Source: Candidimonas humi (GTDB lineage: Bacteria > Pseudomonadota > Gammaproteobacteria > Burkholderiales > Burkholderiaceae_B). From it: a stretch of DNA of 64,000 bases. A program made the position numbers and the translations under genes. The notes under the pieces were generated by a model, which saw only the letters and a list, made by a program, of their open reading frames with translations, was not told the DNA's origin and made no database searches. Below are positions 54,312 to 61,941 of the stretch, one piece after another (positions within the stretch are counted from its first letter, which is position 1; the number at the start of each line of letters is the position of its first letter). The stretch covers positions 186,001-250,000 of the forward strand of contig NZ_JAHTBN010000001.1 in assembly GCF_019166065.1 (NCBI RefSeq), read 5' to 3'.

Positions 54312-55724
54312 ATGTCCACCCCCGAAGATGTCGTAAAGCTCATCAAAGACCGTGAAGTCGCCTTCGTCGATTTCCGTTTCACCGACACGATCGGCCGCGA
54401 ACACCATATATCGGTGCCGGCCCATACCGTGGACGAAGACAAGCTGGAGTCCGGCCAGGCCTTCGACGGCTCGTCCATCGCCGGCTGGAAGGGCATCGAA
54501 GCCTCGGACATGCTGCTGATTCCCGATGCCTCATCGGCGCGTCTGGACCCTTTCCGCGAAGAAACCACCCTGATCCTGACCTGCGACGTGGTCGAGCCTT
54601 CCGACCTGAAGGGCTATGACCGCGACCCGCGTTCGCTGGCCAAGCGCGCCGAAGCCTACCTGAAGTCCAGCGGCCTGGGCGACACGGCCTATTTCGGCCC
54701 CGAACCCGAGTTCTTCGTGTTCGACAGCATCACCTGGAACGACGACATGTCGGGCTGCTTCGTCAAGATCAAGTCCGAAGAAGCGCCCTGGTCGCGGGGC
54801 CTGGAACTGGACGGCGGCAACCTCGGCCACCGCCCCGGCGTCAAGGGCGGCTATTTCCCCGTGCCCCCGGTCGATTCCTTCCAGGACATGCGCTCCGAAA
54901 TGGTGCTGCTGCTGGAACAGCAAGGCGTGCCCGTCGAAGTGCACCACCACGAAGTGGCTGCGCCCGGCCAGATGGAAATCGGCACCAAGTTCAGCACGCT
55001 CGTAGAGCGCGCCGACTGGAGCCAGATCATGAAGTACACCATCCACAACGTCGCGCACGTCTACGGCAAGACCGCGACCTTCATGCCCAAGCCCATCGTC
55101 GGCGACAACGGCTCGGGCATGCACGTGCACCAGTCCATCTGGAAAGACGGCCAGAACCTGTTCGCCGGCAACGGCTACGCCGGCCTGTCCGAGTTCGCGC
55201 TGTACTACATCGGCGGCATCATCAAGCACGCCCGCGCGCTCAATGCCATCACCAACCCGGGTACCAACTCGTACAAGCGCCTGGTGCCGCACTTCGAAGC
55301 CCCGGTCAAGCTGGCCTACTCGGCGCGCAACCGCTCGGCCTCGATCCGCATCCCCTACGTCAGCAACCCCAAGGGCCGCCGCATCGAAGCCCGCTTCCCC
55401 GATCCCCTGGCCAATCCCTACCTGGCTTTCTCGGCCCTGATGATGGCCGGCCTGGACGGCGTGCAAAACAAGATCCACCCCGGCGATCCCGCCGACAAGA
55501 ACCTGTACGACCTGCCGCCGGAAGAAGACGCCAAGATCCCGACGGTATGCGCCTCGCTGGAACAGGCCGTGGAATTCCTGGACAAGGATCGCGAGTTCCT
55601 GACCCGCGGCGGCGTGTTCAGCAACGACATGCTGGATGCGTACATCGAACTGAAGATGGCCGAGATCACCCGCCTGCGGATGACCTCGCACCCCGTCGAG
55701 TTCGACATGTACTACAGCCTCTAA
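54312..55724 (+). CDS. glnA: Glutamine synthetase type I (GSI-beta)
   Basis: 470 residues; makes glutamine from glutamate, ammonia and ATP, and works as a dodecamer. Motifs: [61 protein letters not shown], and the adenylylation-loop tyrosine in [10 protein letters not shown], so activity should be controlled by GlnE. It is transcribed from the NtrC/sigma-54 promoter. A GC-rich hairpin follows the stop (GCCCGCG...CGCGGGC, 55734-55752), which could attenuate transcription into ntrB. Confidence 0.98.
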   Translation: MSTPEDVVKLIKDREVAFVDFRFTDTIGREHHISVPAHTVDEDKLESGQAFDGSSIAGWKGIEASDMLLIPDASSARLDPFREETTLILTCDVVEPSDLKGYDRDPRSLAKRAEAYLKSSGLGDTAYFGPEPEFFVFDSITWNDDMSGCFVKIKSEEAPWSRGLELDGGNLGHRPGVKGGYFPVPPVDSFQDMRSEMVLLLEQQGVPVEVHHHEVAAPGQMEIGTKFSTLVERADWSQIMKYTIHNVAHVYGKTATFMPKPIVGDNGSGMHVHQSIWKDGQNLFAGNGYAGLSEFALYYIGGIIKHARALNAITNPGTNSYKRLVPHFEAPVKLAYSARNRSASIRIPYVSNPKGRRIEARFPDPLANPYLAFSALMMAGLDGVQNKIHPGDPADKNLYDLPPEEDAKIPTVCASLEQAVEFLDKDREFLTRGGVFSNDMLDAYIELKMAEITRLRMTSHPVEFDMYYSL

Positions 55725-55829
55725 GCGGCTGCGGCCCGCGGGCTGCGCGGGCCCGCCGTGCATGGCGCACGGCAGGCCCGGCAAGCCGGCCCGTCGCGGC
55801 TTTCGATTTCAGTGGACTGGGGTAGCGGC

Positions 55830-56882
55830 ATGGATGTTTCGAGCTACGACTTGCTGGCCACTGCGGTATTGCTCCTGGACGAGCAGGGAAGGGTGGCGCA
55901 TGTCAATGCGGCCGCCGAGGAACTGTTCGGCCTGTCGCGCAAGCAGTTGGCCGGTGCGCCCGCCCACGGCTTGTTCGCAGGGGGTGCGGGCCTGCAGGCG
56001 CGCTTTTCCCAGGCAATGCAAGGCCGCTTCGGCGTGCTGCGCCAGGACCTGGTGCTGGCCCGTCCGGACGGCAGCGTGCCGGTCAGCGTCACCTTGGTGC
56101 ATTTGCAGCGCCAGCCCTGGGCTGCGCTGCTGGAAGTGCGCGAGCTCGAACATCATGTGCTGATCGAGCGCAATCGCCATCTCAGCCAGGAACTCGACGT
56201 GCAGCGCGAATCGCTGCGCAACCTGGCGCATGAAGTCAAGAATCCGCTGGGCGGGATCCGCGGCGCCGCCCAGTTGCTGGAAGCCGAACTGGACGACGGT
56301 TCGCTGCGCGAATACACGCGCGTCATCATGTCCGAGGCGGATCGCCTGAGCGGCCTGGTCGACAGGCTGATCGCGCCGCAGCGCCAGGCGCTGGACACTG
56401 CGCGTTTCAACATTCACGAGATCTGCGAGCGCGTATACACCTTGCTGCAGGCCGAATACGGCCCGCGCCTGGAGATCGTGCGCGACTACGATGCCTCGGC
56501 CCCGGACCTGATGGGCGACCGCGAAAGGCTGCTGCAGGCGCTGCTGAACATCGCACGCAATGCGGCGCAGGCGCTGACCGAAGACGCCTCGGTCAAGACG
56601 CCGCTGCTGACCTTGCGCACCCGCATCGGGCGCGGGCTGATACTGGCGCGGCGCTCGGTCAGGATGGGCATCGTGGTGTCGGTCATCGACAATGGCCCCG
56701 GAGTGCCCGAGGCATTGCGCGACAAGATTTTTCATCCCCTGGTCACGGGCCGCGCCAGCGGCACGGGCCTGGGCCTGAGCCTGGCACAGGAATTCGTGCA
56801 GCAGCACGGCGGGGTCGTCGAATTCGATTCGACCGCGGGCCACACCGAGTTCCGCATGATCCTGCCGCTGGAGCTGCCATGA
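55830..56882 (+). CDS. glnL: Nitrogen-regulation sensor kinase NtrB
   Basis: 350-residue cytosolic histidine kinase. It has a PAS domain (DLLATAVLLLDEQGRVAHVNAAAEELFGLS), the H-box with phosphoacceptor His in LAHEVKNPLGGIRGAAQLL, and ATP-binding G-boxes DNGPGVPEALRDKIF and GTGLGLSLAQEFV. It phosphorylates NtrC under nitrogen starvation and is controlled by PII (GlnB/GlnK). I chose ATG 55830 (MDVSSYDLLAT). It lies between glnA and ntrC. Confidence 0.95.
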   Translation: MDVSSYDLLATAVLLLDEQGRVAHVNAAAEELFGLSRKQLAGAPAHGLFAGGAGLQARFSQAMQGRFGVLRQDLVLARPDGSVPVSVTLVHLQRQPWAALLEVRELEHHVLIERNRHLSQELDVQRESLRNLAHEVKNPLGGIRGAAQLLEAELDDGSLREYTRVIMSEADRLSGLVDRLIAPQRQALDTARFNIHEICERVYTLLQAEYGPRLEIVRDYDASAPDLMGDRERLLQALLNIARNAAQALTEDASVKTPLLTLRTRIGRGLILARRSVRMGIVVSVIDNGPGVPEALRDKIFHPLVTGRASGTGLGLSLAQEFVQQHGGVVEFDSTAGHTEFRMILPLELP

Positions 56883-56980
56883 ATGCCGGGGCCGAAGCGC
56901 GGGGCCGCTGCTGCAGCGGGCCGCGCGCGCAAGCCCGGTTGCCGGGCGGTATTGCCGGACAGCACAGGGAGGTTGGCTGA

Positions 56981-58453
56981 ATGAACCCCGTCTGGGTGGT
57001 CGACGACGACCAGAGCATCCGCTGGGTGCTGGAAAAGGCGCTGGCCAAGGTGGCGATCGAGGTGCGCAGTTTCTCGAACGCCGCTGCGGTGCTCGAGGCG
57101 CTGCGCCTCGAAACGCCTTCGGTGCTGGTCACCGATGTGCGCATGCCGGGCCAGGACGGCCTGAGCCTGCTGCAGACCATCAAGCAGGAACATCCGGGGC
57201 TGGCCGTCATCGTCATGACGGCGTTCACCGACCTGGACAGCACCGTCAAGGCTTTCCAGAAGGGCGCCTTCGATTACCTGGCCAAGCCTTTCGATGTCAA
57301 TGAGGCGGTGGCGCTGATCCGCCGCGCCGCGCAGGAACGCGAGGCGGCGCCGCAAGCGCAGCCCACGCCCGGCCCGGCCGTCATGCTGCAGTCCTCGTCG
57401 CTGGCCATGCAGGAGGTGTTCCGTGCGATAGGGCGGCTGGCGTCCTCGCGCGCCACCGTGCTCATCACCGGCGAATCCGGCACCGGCAAGGAACTGATCG
57501 CGCGCGCCCTGCATACCCACAGCGTGCGCGCCGGCGGCCCCTTCATCGCCCTGAACGCCGCCGCCATCCCGCGCGACCTGCTGGAGGCCGAGCTGTTCGG
57601 CCACGAGCGCGGCGCCTTTACCGGCGCCACCACCTCGCGCCAAGGGCGTTTCGAGGCGGCGCACGGCGGCACGCTGTTCCTCGACGAAATCGGCGACATG
57701 CCGCTGGAACTGCAGACCCGGCTGTTGCGCGTGCTGGCCGAAGGCAGCTTTTACCGGGTAGGGGGCTCGCAGGCGATCAAGGTGGACGTGCGCATCGTCG
57801 CCGCCACCCACCAGCCCCTGGAACAGCGCGTGGCTCAGGGCCAGTTCCGCGAAGACTTGTTCCACAGGCTGAACGTCATACGCCTGCGCCTGCCGCCGCT
57901 GCGCGAGCGCAAGGAAGACATTCCGGCGCTGGCGCAACTGTTCCTGGACAATAGCGCGCGCAGCCTGGGCGTGCCGGTGCGCCGGCTGACCCCCGCGGCG
58001 CTGCAGGCGCTGCTGGATTTCGATTACCCGGGCAATATCCGCCAACTGGAAAATTTCTGTCACTGGATGTCGGTGATGTCCGCCAGCCAGGTGGTCGACA
58101 TCGGCGACCTGCCGCCCGAAATCCATACCGGCGCCAGTGCCGGCGCGGCGGACGCCCAAGCCCATGGAGAGCCGCCCAGGCCCGCACGCATGGACGGGGC
58201 GGCCTCCGGCACCCCGCAAGGCGCGGGCGTGGCCGGCGGCTGGTCCGCGCTGCTGGCTGCCGATGCCCGGGCCCGGCTGGAACGCGGAGAGCCCGCGGTC
58301 ATGAGCACGCTGACGCGCGATTTCGAGCGCACCTTGCTGCGCGCCGCGCTGGAACACAGCCGCGGCAAGCGTGTCGAGGCCGCGCAGCGCCTGGGCATAG
58401 GGCGCAATACGCTGACACGCAAGTGCCAGGAACTGGGGTTGGAAGAAGAGTGA
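56981..58453 (+). CDS. glnG: Nitrogen-regulation response regulator NtrC
   Basis: 490 residues: receiver (VTDVRMPG with the phosphorylated Asp, MTAFTDLDSTVKAFQKGAFDYLAKPF), AAA+ domain (Walker A GESGTGKE, sigma-54 loop GAFTGATT, LFLDEIGDMP) and C-terminal Fis-type HTH (AAQRLGIGRNTLTRKCQELG). An Ala/Gly/Pro-rich linker precedes the HTH. It activates glnA from the two enhancer sites upstream. The 98-base gap from ntrB is compact. Confidence 0.97.
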   Translation: MNPVWVVDDDQSIRWVLEKALAKVAIEVRSFSNAAAVLEALRLETPSVLVTDVRMPGQDGLSLLQTIKQEHPGLAVIVMTAFTDLDSTVKAFQKGAFDYLAKPFDVNEAVALIRRAAQEREAAPQAQPTPGPAVMLQSSSLAMQEVFRAIGRLASSRATVLITGESGTGKELIARALHTHSVRAGGPFIALNAAAIPRDLLEAELFGHERGAFTGATTSRQGRFEAAHGGTLFLDEIGDMPLELQTRLLRVLAEGSFYRVGGSQAIKVDVRIVAATHQPLEQRVAQGQFREDLFHRLNVIRLRLPPLRERKEDIPALAQLFLDNSARSLGVPVRRLTPAALQALLDFDYPGNIRQLENFCHWMSVMSASQVVDIGDLPPEIHTGASAGAADAQAHGEPPRPARMDGAASGTPQGAGVAGGWSALLAADARARLERGEPAVMSTLTRDFERTLLRAALEHSRGKRVEAAQRLGIGRNTLTRKCQELGLEEE

Positions 58454-58457
58454 AAGG

Positions 58458-58554
58458 CTAGAGCATTTTCGGCTCAAGTATTTACACTTTTCAATGCGCT
58501 GTATCAGGTAAGCGCTGCAAAATTCCGTACACATTTGCGCCGAACTTGCTCTAG
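58458..58554. repeat. 97-bp element with near-perfect 16-bp terminal inverted repeats
   Basis: CTAGAGCATTTTCGGC (58458-58473) and GCCGAACTTGCTCTAG (58539-58554) are inverted copies matching at 14 of 16 bases. The interior is AT-richer. It lies between the convergent ntrC and LysR genes. It resembles a MITE/REP-like palindromic element more than a normal terminator, since no T-run follows either arm. The 80 bases that follow to the LysR stop contain nothing else. Confidence 0.6.
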
Positions 58555-58633
58555 CGCAATTCCGGTCCGGAGGTTTGCCGCTGCATGGGGCGGGTGCTGC
58601 GGGAAGGCGGCATGCATTTGCGCCAGGCTGGCT

Positions 58634-59569
58634 CTATTCGCCGGCCTGCCCGGTGCGCTCGCCGCCTGTCAACATGGCGTGCAGGCGCGGCGATTCGAGC
58701 CGCTGCAGCCACCATTTCAGGCCTTCGCCCTTGGCCGGTTCCTGCCAGGCGTAGACGGCCTGCTCGCGTATGGGTATGCCGGTATCGGTCTGGCGCGTCA
58801 CCAGCAGGCCCTGGTCCAGCCAGGGCCGGGCCATGCACAAGGGCAGGTGGCTGACGCCCAGGCCGTGCGTCAGGGCGTCGATCTTGCTGTGCATATTGGG
58901 CACGATCAGCAGCGGCTGGCGTGCGTTGTAGCCGCGGTCCTGCGGCTCCAGGCGGCGGCTGGTGTCGCTGACGACGATCGCGTGGCAGGCCAGCAGGTCT
59001 GCGGCGGCCAGCACCCCCGTGCGCTGCGCCAGCGGATGGCTCGGCGCCATGCACAACACGAAGTCCACCGCCCCTATAGGCCGCGAATTGAAGCCGCCCG
59101 CCGGCGCATGCAAGGCGTCGGCGCCGATCAGCAGGTCGGCGCGGCCGGCCAGCAGCGCGTCCCAGTTGCCGCTCAGGACTTCTTCGGTGAAGCGCAACCG
59201 CGTCTGCGTGGCCAGCGCCTGGAAATCGGCCACCAGGTCCCAGATAGGGGCGGGATCCACGCCCGGGCTCAGGGCGATGCGCAACTCGGTTTCCCAGCCG
59301 GTGGCGATGCGCCGCACGCGGCGTGCGATGTCTTCCAGTTCCGCCAGCACGTGGCGGCCGTCCTCCAGCAGCGCCCGGCCGGCCGCGGTCAGGGTGGCAT
59401 GCGGGCCGCGCCGGTCGAACAGCAGCACGTCCAGGTCGTCCTCGAGCTTGCGCACGCTGTAGGTGACGGAAGAGGGCGCCTTGTCCAGCGCCTGGGCGGC
59501 GCGCGCGAAGCTGCCGTAGCGCGCGATCGCGTCCAGCATCACGAACATGTCGGGGGTCAGGCTTTGCAT
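58634..59569 (-). CDS. LysR-family regulator, divergent from the pirin gene
   Basis: 311 residues with an N-terminal HTH (MFVMLDAIARYGSFARAAQALDKAPSSVTYSVRKLEDDLDVLLFDR) and effector domain. It is of the type often found beside pirin genes and repressed by itself. Two dyads (TTCGAA-AAA-TTCGAA at 59580-59594 and GAGTTT-A-AAACTC at 59599-59611) lie between it and the pirin start. Confidence 0.9.
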   Translation of the reverse strand: MQSLTPDMFVMLDAIARYGSFARAAQALDKAPSSVTYSVRKLEDDLDVLLFDRRGPHATLTAAGRALLEDGRHVLAELEDIARRVRRIATGWETELRIALSPGVDPAPIWDLVADFQALATQTRLRFTEEVLSGNWDALLAGRADLLIGADALHAPAGGFNSRPIGAVDFVLCMAPSHPLAQRTGVLAAADLLACHAIVVSDTSRRLEPQDRGYNARQPLLIVPNMHSKIDALTHGLGVSHLPLCMARPWLDQGLLVTRQTDTGIPIREQAVYAWQEPAKGEGLKWWLQRLESPRLHAMLTGGERTGQAGE

Positions 59570-59579
59570 GAGGCTATCA

Positions 59580-59611
59580 TTCGAAAAATTCGAACGTAGA
59601 GTTTAAAACTC
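59580..59611. promoter_or_regulatory. Two palindromes in the LysR/pirin divergent region
   Basis: TTCGAAAAATTCGAA (59580-59594) is a perfect 15-bp dyad with the LysR-type T-N11-A form, 10 bases before the LysR start codon. GAGTTTAAAACTC (59599-59611) is a second near-perfect one. They are the likely autoregulatory and activation sites of the LysR protein. Confidence 0.65.
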
Positions 59612-59719
59612 CTGTGTCCGGCAGGCAATAAAACGTGCAAGAATTACTTCATGGCGGTTGGTATGTCGATAAATTTCCGGCCTGGGCCAGCCATTCAATA
59701 TTTTAAAACGGAGTAAACC

Positions 59720-60421
59720 ATGATTGTCCTGCGACGCGCCAACGACCGAGGCCATGCCGAGCATGGCGGTTGGCTGAATTCCTATCACACGTTTTCCTTT
59801 GCCAATTACTACGATCCCGAGCACATGGGCTTCGGCGCGCTGCGCGTCATCAACGACGACCGCATCGCCGCCAGCCGCGGCTTCGGCGCCCACCCGCATC
59901 GCGACATGGAGATCATCACCTATCCGCTGGCCGGCCTGCTGCGCCACCAGGACAGCATGGGCCATGGATCGACGATACGCCCGGGCATCGTGCAGCGCAT
60001 GAGCGCGGGCCGCGGCGTGGTGCACTCGGAAATGAATCCGAGCCCCGACACCGAGGCGCATATCCTGCAGATCTGGATAGAGCCCGACGTGCGCGGCATC
60101 ACGCCCGAATACGAAGAGAAGTCCTTCGAAGAGGTGTATGTGCCCAACGCGCTGGTGCCCATCCTGTCGCCGGACGGCCGCGACTCGACCATGCGCATCC
60201 ACCAGGATGCCGTCATGTACGCGGGCAAGTTCGACGGCGAGCTGCAAGTGGTCCACAAGCTGGAGCCGGGCCGCAAGGCGTGGCTGCATGTGGCGCGCGG
60301 CAGCCTGCGCGTCAACGGCCAGGACCTGCAGGCCGGCGATGCGCTGGCCGCGTCGGACGAGACCGAGCTGCGCCTGGAACAGGCCGATGGGGCGGAAGTC
60401 CTGTTGTTCGACCTGGCGTAA
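59720..60421 (+). CDS. Pirin-family protein (YhhW-like quercetin 2,3-dioxygenase)
   Basis: 233 residues, a bicupin. The N-terminal cupin holds the metal ligands in FGAHPHRDMEIITYPLAG and MSAGRGVVHSEMNPS. The family start MIVLRRANDRGHAEHGGWLNSYHTFSFANYYDPEHMGFGALRVINDD is typical. Some members oxidise quercetin, others are redox/iron-linked co-regulators. It is divergent from the LysR regulator. Confidence 0.94.
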   Translation: MIVLRRANDRGHAEHGGWLNSYHTFSFANYYDPEHMGFGALRVINDDRIAASRGFGAHPHRDMEIITYPLAGLLRHQDSMGHGSTIRPGIVQRMSAGRGVVHSEMNPSPDTEAHILQIWIEPDVRGITPEYEEKSFEEVYVPNALVPILSPDGRDSTMRIHQDAVMYAGKFDGELQVVHKLEPGRKAWLHVARGSLRVNGQDLQAGDALAASDETELRLEQADGAEVLLFDLA

Positions 60422-60625
60422 GCGGGTGCGGCGGGCCTCCCTGGCCTGTTGCGCCGTCCGCCGGCATGCCGCCGCCGGCGGACTCGCCGCGGGCCAGCCC
60501 GCCTGCCCGCGGCTTGCGCGCAGCCCCAGTCGGGTAAAATAGGGGCATCCAGCGGCCTCTCGCGGCTCCGGTCTGACGCAGGCCGGGCTCGAGCAGGCCG
60601 CGCCCATGTTTTCCGCGAATATCTT

Positions 60626-61402
60626 ATGGCAGCTTTCAATTCCGAACAGGTTCTCAGTGTCCGCCACTGGAACGACACCTTGTTTTCCTTCACTACCACG
60701 CGCGATTCCGCGCTGCGCTTCGACAACGGCCATTTCGTCATGCTCGGCCTGGAAGTCGACGGCAAGCCGCTGATGCGCGCCTACAGCATCGCCAGCGCCA
60801 ACTACGAAGACAACCTGGAATTCCTCAGCATCAAGGTGCAGAACGGCCCGCTCACTTCGCGCCTGCAGCACCTGCGCGAGGGCGATTCGGTGCTGGTCAG
60901 CCGCAAGCCGGTGGGCACGCTGGTAGTGCATGACCTGAAGCCGGGCAAGCACCTGTACCTGTTCGCCACGGGCACGGGCCTGGCACCCTTCATGAGCATC
61001 ATCAAAGACCCCGAAGTCTATGAACGCTTCGAGAAAGTGGTGCTGCTGCATGGCGTGCGCTATGCCAGCGAGCTCGCGTATTCCGACTTCATCCAGAACG
61101 AGCTGCCGGCCAACGAATTTTTCGGCGATCAGATCCGCGACAAGCTCATCTACTATCCCACCGTCACGCGCGAGCCTTTCCGTAACCAGGGACGCATCAC
61201 CGACCTGGTCGAAAGCGGAAAACTGTTCGAAGACATCGGCCTGCCGCCGCTCGATCCGGCCACCGACCGCGCCATGATCTGCGGCAGCCCGCACATGCTG
61301 GCCGACATCAGCGGCATGCTCGATCGGCGCGGTTTCGTGGTCTCGCCCGGCGTCGGCCAGCCCGGCGACTACGTGGTGGAACGCGCTTTCGTCGAAAAAT
61401 AA
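60626..61402 (+). CDS. fpr: Ferredoxin/flavodoxin-NADP+ reductase
   Basis: 258 residues. FAD-binding RAYSIASANYEDNLEFLSIKVQNGPLTSRL, NADP-binding FATGTGLAPFMSIIKDPEVYERFEKVVLLHGVR and the C-terminal MICGSPHMLADISGMLDRRGF with terminal VERAFVEK match subclass-I bacterial Fpr. It exchanges electrons between NADPH and ferredoxin or flavodoxin. I chose ATG 60626 (MAAFNSEQVLSVRHWNDTL). Confidence 0.95.
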   Translation: MAAFNSEQVLSVRHWNDTLFSFTTTRDSALRFDNGHFVMLGLEVDGKPLMRAYSIASANYEDNLEFLSIKVQNGPLTSRLQHLREGDSVLVSRKPVGTLVVHDLKPGKHLYLFATGTGLAPFMSIIKDPEVYERFEKVVLLHGVRYASELAYSDFIQNELPANEFFGDQIRDKLIYYPTVTREPFRNQGRITDLVESGKLFEDIGLPPLDPATDRAMICGSPHMLADISGMLDRRGFVVSPGVGQPGDYVVERAFVEK

Positions 61403-61476
61403 GCCCCGGGGGGCTGTTAATGTTCTCTATAGATGATTACACTTCGATAGTTGTTTTCGTCTCATAGAGGTTAGGC

Positions 61477-61863
61477 ATGGCCAAGCAGATCATACACACC
61501 GACGCGGCCCCCGCGGCGGTCGGCCCTTATTCCCAGGCCGTGGCGGCGGGTTCCGGCAAGACCGTCTACCTGTCCGGCCAGATCGGGCTGGAGCCGGGCA
61601 CCGGCGAACTGATATCGGAAAACTTCGAAGGCCAGGTGCGGCAGTCCTTTGCCAACTTGCAGGCGGTGGTCGAGGCCGCCGGCGGCACGCTCGACAATAT
61701 CGTCAAGCTCACGCTGTTCCTGACGGATCTCAGCAAATTCGCCAGCGCCAACGCCATCATGGCCGACGTCATTCCGCAGCCGTATCCGGCGCGCTCCACC
61801 ATCGGGGTGGCGAGCCTGCCCAAGGGCGCCCAGTTTGAAGTCGAAGCCGTCATCGTGGTCTAG
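61477..61863 (+). CDS. ridA: RidA-family reactive imine/enamine deaminase
   Basis: 128 residues. It has AAPAAVGPYSQAVAAGSGKTVYLSGQIGLEPGTGEL and the active-site Arg in YPARSTIGVASLPKGAQFEVEAVIVV. It hydrolyses reactive 2-aminoacrylate-type intermediates from PLP enzymes. A moderately spaced promoter region lies upstream (61403-61476). recG starts 78 bases downstream. Confidence 0.95.
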   Translation: MAKQIIHTDAAPAAVGPYSQAVAAGSGKTVYLSGQIGLEPGTGELISENFEGQVRQSFANLQAVVEAAGGTLDNIVKLTLFLTDLSKFASANAIMADVIPQPYPARSTIGVASLPKGAQFEVEAVIVV

Positions 61864-61941
61864 GGCCGCCATGCCGCAGCCGTTCCACGCCAGCCGGCGG
61901 CCGCAGCAGCGGCCCGCTCCGGCGGCGCGCCGCATCCAGGG

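Noticed and set aside
56732-58534. A 600-codon minus-strand ORF opposite ntrC
   Set aside because: Antisense to ntrB and ntrC, no domain resemblance.
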